A stretch of DNA of 64,000 bases from Desulfosporosinus shakirovi (GCF_020595055.1 NZ_JAJDOO010000014.1:1-64000), one strand, 5' to 3'. Counted from the stretch's first letter, positions 52,890-62,735 are shown. The notes: generated by a model from the sequence alone, not told the origin. Translations and numbers: made by a program.

Positions 52890-54995
52890 TTAATTCCATG
52901 TTGCTGTCAAACGATCACCTGGACGTAACACTGTTGTAAACTCCGCTGGTTGTCCATTGACAATTAGGGTTAATGTGGAACCAGGAGGCACCTCATCTGA
53001 AAACTTAACATAGGGCAAAAGATCTGAAAGGATTGGCATTTGTTTATATCCCACTACCCATAGATCCATTCCATCTATAAGCAGTTCGTCTTCCTGCACT
53101 GGTCTGCCTTGTGAAGTTATGATAGTTTCTTGAGTTGGATATTCCATTTCCTTACCATTTATATAAAAAGTGATTGGATTAGGCTTAAGTTTTAGATCAC
53201 CTATCCTTAGCTGGACTTTACGAACCTCGATACAATCTCCGTCATTAATGATTATGTTGCCCTCTGCCGTGTTCCCATTGACCAAAACCTCATGGTGTAA
53301 GTGAAACATACGAGTCTCTCCATTAATGCTAATTTCCATTTCTTCCTTTTCTTGATGGTTATAGCCTTTTTGTTTAAGGAGATTACTAAGGTCATCGTTG
53401 GCAATGTAAGAGATTTTGTTTCCATCAAGAATATGATCTGTTTCTAGAACCAGCTTATTATTGACAAAGACTTGGGGCGCATACCTCTCTTGCTCTCCAT
53501 TCCAGAAAATCCATTTTGGATTTTGAACAGGCAAGATATCTTTAACCGATATCTGTGCATCTTTACCCCGTTCACCAGGGATGAAGATTATTTCATCTCC
53601 GGCTGTTAAGGATTGATCCAGTTTACCGGTTTTTCCATTAACCAACAATTCCGCTGAGCTGCCTAAAGTTCCCTTGATAACCTGCATTTCACCATTCCAT
53701 TCAAAGGTCAATGCCGATCCAGGCTTACCAAAAAAAGAACGTGGCTGAATGCCTGCGGCAAGTAAAGCTTCTGCAACTGTCGTTAATTGTAAAGCGAAGA
53801 TAGGAACAGGTGTACCGTTCACTGATACAGTATAATATTGAAGCCCATTTCCTTCAAGCGCTGCAATGCCAATTCCAATTGGGGTAATAGTTTCCGGCCC
53901 CTTTAAGCTTTTTTCTCCGTGTATTCCCCCTAACCGATCTCTCACCTGAATTCCAACTCTATTCTGAGGAATTCCTAAGGTCTCAGCCAAAAGTTCACAA
54001 AGCAATGGGGTTAAGCTTCCCCCTCCAATAAGTATAATAGCATGGGGAACACCATCATTCAGTTTTATAATTTCCTTAGAAATATTTTCCGCTAGCTTTC
54101 CAACGACGGATTGAATTAATTCCAGAACTTCAGATTGATCTACAACGACTTTGGCTCCAAGAAAATCCGTAAAACTTAACTGCTTTTTCTTCAGTATTTC
54201 TCTTTTTACTTTTTCACCCACTTTGAAATCTAACAAAAAATGCTTACAAATTTCCTCAGTGACCTCATCCCCTGCCATAGGAACCATCCCATAGGCGAAA
54301 AAGGACCCGCTTCGAGTTAGAGCTATATCCGCTGTCCCGGCTCCTACATCTACCAAAGCCAGATTATGACGTCTCATATTCGGTGGAATAGCAGCCTGAC
54401 CCGCCGCAATCGGTTCCAGCGTCAGACTTGTCATTTCTAAGTCTACCCGTCCTAATACAGCCACTAAACCATCAACGACAGTCCGGGGCAGGAAGGTTGC
54501 AATTACGGATACCTTAGCCACTCTTCCCCGCTGTCCAATCAGATTCGCAATCTCTTCTCCCTCGTTCCAGCGAGCAATAGGGTTATATCCTACACAGTGA
54601 TAACTTTGTAAGTCATCACCAGTTGATGATTGGAGTTGGCGCAAGGCTTGATGAACTGCTTCTATTTCCAAAGCTAATACATTCTCCCGCTCCCAGCGTA
54701 CTGGAAGCAGTCCCTTATGTTCAGCAACTGCAACTTCTGTTCTTAACGCGCGGCCTGCAGCCGCCACGGCTACCTGTTTCAAGGGATAATCCAGTTTTTG
54801 TTCTAAGAGTGCCTTAACCTTTGCAACAGCTCGAGCTACTTCATCTACATCATGGACTTGACCATCATACATGGCACGTTGACGATGTTCAGTTTGGGCA
54901 CTCGCTAAAATCTCATAACCTTGCTCGTCATTCTTAGTCATCACTAGTCCCATTACCATCCGTGTTCCAATATCCAACGCAAAAATCGGTTCCAC
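52890..54995 (-). CDS. FtsA-like actin-fold protein with long C-terminal beta-rich extension
   Basis: A 701-residue protein. Residues 1-390 are an actin/ASKHA fold of the FtsA/PilM type: FALDIGTRMVMGLV (phosphate 1), GRALRTEVAVAEHKG, LVDVGAGTADIAL (phosphate 2), ILIGGGSLTPLL (adenosine). The remaining 310 residues contain several short beta-rich segments with NG and GD turns (VSVNGTPVPIFALQLTTVAEA, VNGKTGKL..LTAGDEIIFIPG, FYINGKEMEYP, LIVNGQPAEFTTVLRPGDRL) that look like repeated beta-grasp/ThiS-like units. The C-terminal amphipathic membrane helix of classical FtsA is not present and ftsZ does not adjoin, so it is unlikely to be the canonical FtsA. The GTG start has GAGAGG upstream. Confidence 0.8.
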   Translation of the reverse strand: MEPIFALDIGTRMVMGLVMTKNDEQGYEILASAQTEHRQRAMYDGQVHDVDEVARAVAKVKALLEQKLDYPLKQVAVAAAGRALRTEVAVAEHKGLLPVRWERENVLALEIEAVHQALRQLQSSTGDDLQSYHCVGYNPIARWNEGEEIANLIGQRGRVAKVSVIATFLPRTVVDGLVAVLGRVDLEMTSLTLEPIAAGQAAIPPNMRRHNLALVDVGAGTADIALTRSGSFFAYGMVPMAGDEVTEEICKHFLLDFKVGEKVKREILKKKQLSFTDFLGAKVVVDQSEVLELIQSVVGKLAENISKEIIKLNDGVPHAIILIGGGSLTPLLCELLAETLGIPQNRVGIQVRDRLGGIHGEKSLKGPETITPIGIGIAALEGNGLQYYTVSVNGTPVPIFALQLTTVAEALLAAGIQPRSFFGKPGSALTFEWNGEMQVIKGTLGSSAELLVNGKTGKLDQSLTAGDEIIFIPGERGKDAQISVKDILPVQNPKWIFWNGEQERYAPQVFVNNKLVLETDHILDGNKISYIANDDLSNLLKQKGYNHQEKEEMEISINGETRMFHLHHEVLVNGNTAEGNIIINDGDCIEVRKVQLRIGDLKLKPNPITFYINGKEMEYPTQETIITSQGRPVQEDELLIDGMDLWVVGYKQMPILSDLLPYVKFSDEVPPGSTLTLIVNGQPAEFTTVLRPGDRLTATWN

Positions 54996-55085
54996 TTTCT
55001 CACCTCTCTTTAACCTAAATTCGCCTTATGACGGCAAAATCCTTCTCGCTAATATTAATAGACCTATAACATTATGCGCCACACG

Positions 55086-55190
55086 ATCAAGGTCGATAGC
55101 AAAATTTTTGCCATCGACCTTGATGATAAAGATAAACTGATTAATTAGGGACAGCTGCACCTATGATAACGGCAGGCATTTTTCCTGCCT
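55086..55190. repeat. two inverted repeats downstream of pgi
   Basis: ATCAAGGTCGAT..GCAAAA / TTTTGC..ATCGACCTTGAT (55086-55124) and GGCAGGCATTTTTCCTGCC (55171-55189) form stable hairpins in the gap between pgi and the FtsA-like gene. Neither has a good T tract, so termination is possible but not clear. Confidence 0.55.
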
Positions 55191-55219
55191 TAGTGAACAC
55201 AATTTATTGTGAAATTGCA

Positions 55220-56638
55220 TCATGAGCGCAAAATGTACTGCGTCTTACCACACTCCTCAATTTCTTGTTTCCTAGTTTCATATCCCTTGCGACCCATTAA
55301 GGCATACGTCCCGTTTTTTCCTTCTTCAACTCCTGGTTGATCAAAAGCATTTATGTTTAATAGCTCACCCATATACGCCGTCTCCCACTCCAGCAAGAGC
55401 AACAATTGTCCAACGTTATAGGCGTCTAATCTGGACAGAATAATCTTTTGATGCTGCCGTCCCGCTAAAGTCAGTGCGTATTCGGTGGCTTTTTGTTCCG
55501 CGAATAACAATTCTTCTAAGGTGCGTCCCCCTAGAAAGTGAATATCTTCAGGCAACTCCGAGTCTAATGGAATCAATTGAGTGTCCATAAATTTCTCAAC
55601 TGTCACAAAGGTCATTACTTTATCATTTGGCCCCTCAACATATAACTGCACTTGGGAATGCTGATCCGTTACTCCGAGCGCTTTGACTGGTGTCTGCCCT
55701 ACATGCACTTCCTGTCCATGGCGATCAAATCGTTTTCCTAAGCTTTCCGCCCACAATTGGGCATACCAGTCCGCCATGGTTTTCAAGCCGTCAGCGTAAG
55801 GCATAAAAACTGACACAGTCTTTCCTTTTTGCAAAGAAAAATGAGCTAAAGCTACCCGCAGTTGCGCTGGATTAGAGAACACCCCTTGTGTTTCCCGAAT
55901 CCACTGATCCATTCCTAGAGCGCCCTCCAAAAGCTGATCAATGTCAATTCCGCATACCGCTGCAGCAAGCAAGCCAACTGGAGTTAGCTCTGAGAATCTG
56001 CCACCGACTCCAGCTGGTATTATAAAGCGTTGAAACCCTTCTTTAATTGCAATTGGCAAGAGATTGCCTTTTGCTTTATCTGTCGTGACTACGATGTGTT
56101 CTGCATAGCTGTCTCCGCATACCTGACGCAATATATCCCGAACAATCAAAAACTGAGCCATAGTTTCTGACGTGTTGCCGGATTTCGAAATGACATTAAA
56201 AAGAGTTTTGCTGGGATCAATTATTTGAAACAATTCTTTAAATCGGACTGGATCTATATTGTCCACAACATACAAACGGGGTCGGCAACCGCGTTTCTCA
56301 GGAGGAAGCTCATTATAGTAGTAATGGTTTAAGGCTTGGTGTACTGCTAATGGTCCCAGCGCAGACCCCCCAATTCCTAAAACAACAAAGTTTTGAAATT
56401 TAGAGGCAGCTGTATCAGCATATTTAACGATTCCTGGGACTTGGGCTTTCATAGACACCAAAAGCTTCGAGAAATCTAACTCACCGGCCTCCCAACGCGA
56501 CTGAAGTGAAGTTTGGGCTCTATCCAACTCAGTCTGAAGACTCTGCAATTCCGCCTTAGTAAATCCACTGGGATTTTGCAAGTTATTCATCATTCCTGTA
56601 TAATCTATCCCTAGTCCTGACCGTACTTGATTTTCCAT
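55220..56638 (-). CDS. pgi: glucose-6-phosphate isomerase
   Basis: Glycolytic enzyme interconverting glucose-6-phosphate and fructose-6-phosphate (472 residues). FVVLGIGGSALGPLAVHQAL and ISKSGNTSETMAQFLI form the sugar-phosphate pocket; GGRFSELTPVG and DQHSQVQLYVEGPND hold further active-site residues. GAGG lies eight bases before the ATG. It lies 36 bp after pfkA on the same strand, so glycolysis steps two and three are encoded together. Confidence 0.95.
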   Translation of the reverse strand: MENQVRSGLGIDYTGMMNNLQNPSGFTKAELQSLQTELDRAQTSLQSRWEAGELDFSKLLVSMKAQVPGIVKYADTAASKFQNFVVLGIGGSALGPLAVHQALNHYYYNELPPEKRGCRPRLYVVDNIDPVRFKELFQIIDPSKTLFNVISKSGNTSETMAQFLIVRDILRQVCGDSYAEHIVVTTDKAKGNLLPIAIKEGFQRFIIPAGVGGRFSELTPVGLLAAAVCGIDIDQLLEGALGMDQWIRETQGVFSNPAQLRVALAHFSLQKGKTVSVFMPYADGLKTMADWYAQLWAESLGKRFDRHGQEVHVGQTPVKALGVTDQHSQVQLYVEGPNDKVMTFVTVEKFMDTQLIPLDSELPEDIHFLGGRTLEELLFAEQKATEYALTLAGRQHQKIILSRLDAYNVGQLLLLLEWETAYMGELLNINAFDQPGVEEGKNGTYALMGRKGYETRKQEIEECGKTQYILRS

Positions 56639-56673
56639 AAGCTCAACCTCATCTCTGCATTTGGGCTCGAATG

Positions 56674-57642
56674 CTAAATTGAAAGCTGATTTGCTAAATC
56701 ATACAGTTCTCTGTTAAAAGGCGGCCTCTCTCCATAGGCTGCTTCGAGTGGTCTGGATATAACCTCTTGATTGACATAGCCTGTCATTCTATTAGTCTCG
56801 TTAGCCAAAATAATTTCAACCGCTTTCCCTCCCATAGCAGCCGCAATCACAGCATCCAAAGCGCTGGGGTTACCACCACGTTGCAGATGTCCCAGGATTG
56901 TTATACGAGTCTCAAACCCAGAACGAGAACGCAGTTCCTCACCGATTTTATACGCACTTCCTGCACCTTCTGAGATAATGATAATACTATGATTTTTTCC
57001 ACGTTGATGACCGCGTTTTAACTTATCGCAAATCTCGTCTAAATCAAAGGGAATCTCAGGTACCAAGATGGTTTCGGCTCCACAGGCAATACCTGCCTGA
57101 AGTGCAATATTTCCGCAATCCCTGCCCATAACTTCCACAATAAATGTTCTTTCGTGGGAGGTCGCTGTATCTCTAATTTTACTTACGGCATCAATGACCG
57201 TGTTAGTTGCCGTATCGAACCCTATCGTTAGATCTGTCCCAGGGATATCATTGTCAATTGTTCCTGGAATCCCAACAATCCGAATTCCTTTTGCCAGTGT
57301 TTGAGCCCCTCTAAAAGACCCATCACCGCCGATCACTACTAAGGCGTCTATTTGATGCTTATGCAACTGATCTAAGGCCTTCTGCTGGCCTTCAGGTGTC
57401 ATCATTTCTGCTGACCGAGCGGTTTTCAGTATCGTTCCACCGCGAAGCACAATATCTGCCACAGAGCCTATGCTCATTTCTTTAATTTCTCCGTGAATAA
57501 GCCCTTCATACCCTCGACTTATTCCATAAACCCTTAACCCGTGATAAATCCCTTTTCGGACGACTGCGCGAAGGGCTGCGTTCATTCCAGGAGCATCACC
57601 GCCACTCGTTAGTACCCCGATCCGTTGTATTACTCTCGACAT
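56674..57642 (-). CDS. pfkA: ATP-dependent 6-phosphofructokinase
   Basis: Phosphorylates fructose-6-phosphate (about 322 residues). IGVLTSGGDAPGMNAALR is the ATP-binding start, VVIGGDGSFRGAQTLA and GIPGTIDNDIPGTDLTIGFDTA the catalytic core with the TIDND motif, and VEVMGRDCGN the substrate site. ATG 57642 is chosen over 57660 because AAGGGG lies seven bases upstream. Followed by pgi. Confidence 0.96.
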   Translation of the reverse strand: MSRVIQRIGVLTSGGDAPGMNAALRAVVRKGIYHGLRVYGISRGYEGLIHGEIKEMSIGSVADIVLRGGTILKTARSAEMMTPEGQQKALDQLHKHQIDALVVIGGDGSFRGAQTLAKGIRIVGIPGTIDNDIPGTDLTIGFDTATNTVIDAVSKIRDTATSHERTFIVEVMGRDCGNIALQAGIACGAETILVPEIPFDLDEICDKLKRGHQRGKNHSIIIISEGAGSAYKIGEELRSRSGFETRITILGHLQRGGNPSALDAVIAAAMGGKAVEIILANETNRMTGYVNQEVISRPLEAAYGERPPFNRELYDLANQLSI

Positions 57643-57704
57643 TGCATCACCCCTTCTCATTATCTAGCTTTATGATGTTTTTTAGTCAGATCATCTATAT
57701 CTTT

Positions 57705-58682
57705 TTAAGCTTCCGAGGGATTAAACGCATTTAATATGACTAGATATTTATTGATTAATTCTTCATCATTGATAAGCTTATTTTGTATCTTTTTATACGA
57801 CATGATTACAGTATTATGATTACGATTAAAATAACTTCCTATTGTTGGGTAAGAAATATGGCAAAGCGTACGTATTAGATATATCGCCATCTCTCTTGCT
57901 TCGTTTACTTTTGGCTTGCGACTGGAACTTAATAATTCCTGAACAGAAACTCCCATCGTTTGACCAACCTTTTGAATAATGTTGGTCGGATCAGCTAAGT
58001 TGTGCTTTACGCTCTCTTTATTGTCCCAGTAAGTATGAAAACAGGTGAGACTTAATTCATCTTGCCACAATTCAGCGAATTGAATAAACTTCCCCACAGT
58101 GGTAATGGCATCTGATAAATTAGATGTTCTCTCTGCGATCGCGCTCAATACCGATTCATTCAGGAAAAGACGTTTTTCTCGAATATAGTCCTCTAAGAAG
58201 CGCTTTAATTCAATTTCCTGAGGTCGATCGACAAGTATGGCAACACCGCTCAAAAACCGTGATGCCAGCCGATCACCTAGGAAGTCTAAGGCTAACCGGT
58301 CTGCTTCCAAGGCAATCACCAACTTACCCCCATTTTCGATAATATACTCATAGGTATAATGGAGTTCCTCAATTGTTTTGACTTTTCCCGCTAAGCACTG
58401 AAGATCATCAATTAGCAACAGTCGAGCTGAGCGGTATCGTTCACGAAATTGATTGAGCTTTTTCTCTTGAGCTGCGTAGGCATACTGACGAGCAAAAGCC
58501 AAGGCATCCGTAATAAGCCTTCCATTCTCCGATTCACCTTGTCGATAAAGATGATACAATAAAGTTGATTTACCTACTCCTCTTGGTCCATAAATTAAAC
58601 TAACATCAGGAGCTTTATGGAGCTGGAATTTCTTTACCATACGGTATGCTCGAAAGTTAAATTCACTTATAAACCAGTTCAA
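57705..58682 (-). CDS. DnaA paralogue without domains I-II
   Basis: A 325-residue protein with a complete AAA+ domain and a DnaA-type domain IV but no N-terminal oligomerisation domain. Walker A GPRGVGKST (about 32-40), Walker B LLLIDDLQ (about 88) and sensor-like segments are clear. Domain IV (about 235-325) has AREMAIYLIRTLCHISYPTI and the DnaA-box helix-turn-helix signature in the form SYFNRNHNTVIMSYKKI. In replication DnaA this motif reads GGRDHTTV, so the base-contacting Asp and first Thr are both Asn here, implying altered or lost DnaA-box recognition. Hda and DnaD-type roles are alternatives. TTG start with GGAG eight bases upstream; pfkA follows. Confidence 0.85.
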   Translation of the reverse strand: MNWFISEFNFRAYRMVKKFQLHKAPDVSLIYGPRGVGKSTLLYHLYRQGESENGRLITDALAFARQYAYAAQEKKLNQFRERYRSARLLLIDDLQCLAGKVKTIEELHYTYEYIIENGGKLVIALEADRLALDFLGDRLASRFLSGVAILVDRPQEIELKRFLEDYIREKRLFLNESVLSAIAERTSNLSDAITTVGKFIQFAELWQDELSLTCFHTYWDNKESVKHNLADPTNIIQKVGQTMGVSVQELLSSSRKPKVNEAREMAIYLIRTLCHISYPTIGSYFNRNHNTVIMSYKKIQNKLINDEELINKYLVILNAFNPSEA

Positions 58683-58803
58683 GCGGGCCTCTCCTTTTAG
58701 AATCTTATCTTAATTATTATCTCATAAAACTGCAGTAGAATTTAGACATAGATGTCGAAATATTTAGAAGTACCGATAAACAAACTTATGCACATTGAAT
58801 AGA

Positions 58804-59739
58804 CTACTTCCTAATACTATAATTTGCTTTCAAATTTCGACTGCTTCTGGTTTCAGACATTTGACTAGCCAAATAACGGTAGCTTGCATCAGCAGCAACC
58901 GTTAACGGTTTATTACGGCGGGTTAAAAGATAGAAACCTCGTTCAATATAAAAATCTTTGACGTTTGCCCATACTAGACCTTGTTTCTCACAAGATTCTA
59001 ACGCATGTTTTGAAAGAAACGAATATCCTATACCGGAACGAACGGCATTTTTTACAGCTTCAGTACTTCCAACTTCTAAGGCTATGTTAAAATCATTCAA
59101 GTCTAACCCCTGTTTAGTGAGTGCTTCTTCGAAGGCTCGCCGATGCCCCGACCCTGTCTCTCGAATAATCATAGGGTCCTCCCTAAGAGATTCGAGTTCA
59201 ATGCTTTGATTGGCACACAAGGGGTTATCACTTGAGATTACGAAACCCAGTTCATCCTTTAGCCAAAATTCAGAGGTTATTTTTTCCGTATCAAAAATTG
59301 CTCCAACCACGGCAAAATCAACTTCATGGGCAAGCACCTTTTCCGCCATTTCAAGACTGTCTCCAATGGATAATTTGAATTTAATTTCCGGATATTGTTT
59401 ACGAAAGGCAGCTAAATAAATTGGCAGTAAATATTCTCCTGGAATGTGAGAAGCTCCGATATGGACTTTCCCACTCATAAGTTTCTCAGAATCACCAATT
59501 TCTCGCATAAGCTCTGACCATTCATCAAGCATATGCAAGGTATGTCTGTGAACTGTCTCCCCCTCTGGAGTAAGTGCAAATCCCTTTCCTTTACGATAAA
59601 GCAACTTGACTCCCAGTTTTTCTTCGAAAGCGCGTATTTGGTTGGAAACAGCAGGTTGACTGATTCCTAACTTTCGAGCAACCATCGTAAAACTCTGTTC
59701 CTCTACCACCTGAGCAAATAACCGCATCAAATCTAACAT
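58804..59739 (-). CDS. LysR-family transcriptional regulator
   Basis: A 311-residue activator/repressor. The N-terminal helix-turn-helix is FTMVARKLGISQPAVSNQIR, followed by a linker helix and a periplasmic-binding-protein-like effector domain (VHIGASHIPGEYLLPIYLAA, FAVVGAIFD, VGSTEAVKNAVRSGIGYSFL). Relatives with this IPGEYLLP feature include CysL-type regulators and a selenium-metabolism-linked group; neither sulfur nor selenium genes adjoin, so the target is open. GGAGG precedes ATG 59739. Confidence 0.9.
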   Translation of the reverse strand: MLDLMRLFAQVVEEQSFTMVARKLGISQPAVSNQIRAFEEKLGVKLLYRKGKGFALTPEGETVHRHTLHMLDEWSELMREIGDSEKLMSGKVHIGASHIPGEYLLPIYLAAFRKQYPEIKFKLSIGDSLEMAEKVLAHEVDFAVVGAIFDTEKITSEFWLKDELGFVISSDNPLCANQSIELESLREDPMIIRETGSGHRRAFEEALTKQGLDLNDFNIALEVGSTEAVKNAVRSGIGYSFLSKHALESCEKQGLVWANVKDFYIERGFYLLTRRNKPLTVAADASYRYLASQMSETRSSRNLKANYSIRK

Positions 59740-59771
59740 GGTACACCTCCATCCGTAATAGAACTCAGAAT

Positions 59772-59810
59772 ATGCAGAAAGAAGAGGGCATGGCCCTCCT
59801 CTTTCTGCAT
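59772..59810 (-). terminator. rho-independent terminator of the cyclophilin gene
   Basis: ATGCAGAAAGAAGAGGGC / GCCCTCCTCTTTCTGCAT, a long stem with one bulge, lies between the cyclophilin stop and the LysR start. Confidence 0.8.
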
Positions 59811-59839
59811 AGAATCACTCAAAACAATTCAATCTATAC

Positions 59840-60358
59840 CTAAGCTTGAATTGTGACTTTCTTCATCCGTTGGTCTTCCAAAGGTTTATCTCCTCGATCT
59901 TTCGGAACACTGACGATCCGGTCGACTTCTTCCATACCTTCGATGACTTTACCGAAAGAGGCATATTGACCGTCTAAGTGGCTTGAAGCTTTGACAACAA
60001 TAAAGAATTGAGAACTTGCGGAATTAGGAGCTGAGGTACGAGCCATTGAGATTACTCCGCGATCATGCATCAAATCATTTTTGACACCATTACCACTAAA
60101 CTCGCCACGGATTGTTTTTTTGCTTCCGCCCATTCCTGTGCCATTAGGGTCTCCCCCTTGAATCATGAAACCTGGGATGCATCGATGGAAAATGAGGCCA
60201 TCATAAAAGCCTTCAGAAACGAGAGTTATAAAATTCTCAACAGTTTCCGGCGCAATAGCTGGATAAAGTTCAATTTTAATCGTATTATTGTTTTCCATTT
60301 CAATGATTACTATGGGGTTTTGTTTAGCTTCTTGATCCTGATTCGTTTCATTTGTCAC
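59840..60358 (-). CDS. cyclophilin-type peptidyl-prolyl isomerase
   Basis: A 172-residue cytoplasmic foldase. The cyclophilin core reads NFITLVSEGFYDGLIFHRCIP, GFMIQGGDPNGTGMGG, ISMARTSAPNSASSQFFIVV (with the catalytic R, M/F and Q positions), and YASFGKVIEGMEEVDRI. No signal peptide. GTG start at 60358 with AGGAGG upstream; isolated gene. Confidence 0.94.
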   Translation of the reverse strand: MTNETNQDQEAKQNPIVIIEMENNNTIKIELYPAIAPETVENFITLVSEGFYDGLIFHRCIPGFMIQGGDPNGTGMGGSKKTIRGEFSGNGVKNDLMHDRGVISMARTSAPNSASSQFFIVVKASSHLDGQYASFGKVIEGMEEVDRIVSVPKDRGDKPLEDQRMKKVTIQA

Positions 60359-60460
60359 CCGTGTGACCTCCTTTATGTTTTAGGTTTTTATCCATAGTAT
60401 TATACCACTGGATTCTGACTTTCCCTAATCTATGGGAAATATTTTTTAAACAGGTTCAGT

Positions 60461-61075
60461 TCATACGAACGACTTTCCCTGCTTCGTTTTTACACTGTAG
60501 AGATAGATTAAGAATACGATAATAGCTAGGACAATTCCACTCCGTGCCAAGTAATGGTGCAAGATATGAGTTATTCTTTGCCAGTGTACGCCAAGAATTC
60601 GTCCCAGCGTAATAAATGTTAAGGCCCAAAGAAAAGCTCCAATCCCAGCCAATACTGTATAACGTCCAAAATGAAGCTTACTCATTCCAGAAAAATAAGC
60701 TGTAAAATGGCGAAATCCAGGAAAGAAATATCCAATTACAATTAGCCTGTCTCCATAACACTGAAACCAATGTTCAGCTCTGACGATTTTCTTTTCATTA
60801 AGATGAAGATAAGGTGCAACTTTGTGCAAGAAGGGAATTCCCAATCTCCTTCCAATCCAATAGCTTAAGTTCATTCCTAAGAAACTGCCCAAGGTAGCAA
60901 CCATTAGGGTTGTCCCAAAATCCATTCGCCCTAAAGACGTTTGAAAGCCACTGAAGGTCATAAGGAATTCATCCGGTACAGGAACACCGACCAAACCGCA
61001 AGTGAGTAAAATGAATAAGCCAATATACTTAAAGTGATAGATTATATCTATTAAATATTGTTCTAGCCCTTGCAT
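60461..61075 (-). CDS. DedA-family membrane protein
   Basis: About 204 residues with five or six hydrophobic helices. The family marks are GLVGVPVPDEFLM, GSFLGMNLSYWIGRRLG, and the conserved F[FL]PGFRHFTAYFSGM segment. DedA proteins translocate phospholipids or undecaprenyl phosphate and affect membrane potential. ATG 61075 is chosen since GGAAGG lies just upstream; the frame opens at 61123. Confidence 0.88.
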   Translation of the reverse strand: MQGLEQYLIDIIYHFKYIGLFILLTCGLVGVPVPDEFLMTFSGFQTSLGRMDFGTTLMVATLGSFLGMNLSYWIGRRLGIPFLHKVAPYLHLNEKKIVRAEHWFQCYGDRLIVIGYFFPGFRHFTAYFSGMSKLHFGRYTVLAGIGAFLWALTFITLGRILGVHWQRITHILHHYLARSGIVLAIIVFLIYLYSVKTKQGKSFV

Positions 61076-61262
61076 GCCCTTCCTTCCTGCCTTCCTCAAT
61101 AACCCTATCACCCTTAGTTGCACATTAGGGCATAGTCTGAAATATAAACTTAAAACATCGACTTAATATTATATATTCTACTTTAATAGTCCAAAATCCT
61201 TTATTTATTACTCAAAAACAGATACCTATTCTAGCATCTGTTTTTGAGCTGGTGAATAATTC

Positions 61263-62735
61263 TTATCTGACGCCATTTTCTTCATTTTTAGATACCAGAC
61301 GACGGCTTACTATTCCGTTCGCAGATTCATAGATGTATTTCTTATTATCCACTACGGTCTCAAGGGCTACTGATTTCCCCCAGAGAAATTGAACGAGAGA
61401 CAAGGTTTTTTCGAGATACATAATATCCAGATCCATTCCTTCATGACAGTGTTTAATCAGCAATCCTCCCTTACCTTCATAGTCTCCTTCAATAACAACA
61501 ATTCGAGGATGCCCTCCATTAACCAATTGTTTCACTAGATTATCCCGGACTTTCTCCCATTCATTTTCTGTAACCTGCCAATGAGCACCCACTTTACGAA
61601 AATTAAATAAATTTAATTCTTCGACCAATTCACCACTAAGATGATTGCGAATGAATGAAAGGTCGTTTTCAGTCTCGCGCAGGTCAAATAGTTCATTATC
61701 GGATTTAGTTTTTGCCAAGTATTCCCATATCTTCACTCCCAAGTAATAAGGATTTAATCCCAATCGAGAAGGCTGAACAACTTGACTGTGCATAATCGCA
61801 AATTCTAGGGTTTCTGCATCAGTTAGATTGAGCTCTCGCATAATCCTGGCATGCCAGAAGGTGGCCCAACCTTCATTAATAATTTTAGTTTCGATCTGAG
61901 GAAAGAAATACAGTGACTCTTCACGAACAATGCTGACAATGTCCTTTTGCCATTCTTCCAGGCCGGGTGCAAACCTAATAATATACAGCAACAAATCTTC
62001 AAATTCCTGCTGGGGCAGGACTCCACATTCATCTGCTAACAGGTCTCCCCATAAATCTTCGTACGGTAACGAGACTGTATTCTTTCGAGTCTTCTTTTGC
62101 TGATCCCATTTCCCTAGTCCTTGAACGGCTTCTCCACTGCAAGTTCCGGCGCAGGATTTACCTTGACAAACATGCCCTTCACCTTTTTCACGTCTATCTC
62201 TCTTAAGTCCATTTTCAGATTTTTTTATGGGTCCGATGTGAGCTCTATAATCGACATGTTCTTGAATAGCCAAGACTGCATCCATGATTTGTTCCACTTT
62301 GTCACGTCCGTAATTGGTTTCATATTCGTGAATTCTGTCGGCATGGGCACCCATGCGTTCAACCATATCTTTAGGCGTACGGGAGAAATAATGATTATTT
62401 TTAAAGAAATCAACATGAGCATAGACATGCCCAATGACGAGTTTGTTTTGAATTAAACGATTTCCCTCTAACAAGAAAGCATAGGCAGGGTTGGTATTTA
62501 TGACCAATTCATAAATTCGACTTAGATTTAAATCATATTGCATCTTCATCTTATAGAAGGCCTTACCGAAGCTCCAATGTGTAAAACGTACCGGCATTCC
62601 ATAGGCTCCAAATGTATACAATGCCTCTGCCGGAACTATTTCAAAATTTACCGGATAGAAATCAAGTCCCATGTCACGGGCCACCTGCGCGATATCTTGA
62701 GCTATATTAGTTAGGGCTCGCATCTCACTGTCCAT
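61263..62735 (-). CDS. spoVR: SpoVR family protein
   Basis: A 490-residue protein of the SpoVR/YcgB family, involved in spore cortex formation in Bacillus. The N-terminal FYPVNFEIVPAEALYTFGAY, GMPVRFTHWSFGKAFY, LVIGHVYAHVDFFKNN and INEGWATFWHARIMRELNL segments are family hallmarks, with His/Glu residues that look like metal ligands. A low-complexity insertion with cysteines (CQGKSCAGTCSGEA) lies near 190-205. It is 45 bp downstream of yhbH on the same strand. Confidence 0.93.
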   Translation of the reverse strand: MDSEMRALTNIAQDIAQVARDMGLDFYPVNFEIVPAEALYTFGAYGMPVRFTHWSFGKAFYKMKMQYDLNLSRIYELVINTNPAYAFLLEGNRLIQNKLVIGHVYAHVDFFKNNHYFSRTPKDMVERMGAHADRIHEYETNYGRDKVEQIMDAVLAIQEHVDYRAHIGPIKKSENGLKRDRREKGEGHVCQGKSCAGTCSGEAVQGLGKWDQQKKTRKNTVSLPYEDLWGDLLADECGVLPQQEFEDLLLYIIRFAPGLEEWQKDIVSIVREESLYFFPQIETKIINEGWATFWHARIMRELNLTDAETLEFAIMHSQVVQPSRLGLNPYYLGVKIWEYLAKTKSDNELFDLRETENDLSFIRNHLSGELVEELNLFNFRKVGAHWQVTENEWEKVRDNLVKQLVNGGHPRIVVIEGDYEGKGGLLIKHCHEGMDLDIMYLEKTLSLVQFLWGKSVALETVVDNKKYIYESANGIVSRRLVSKNEENGVR

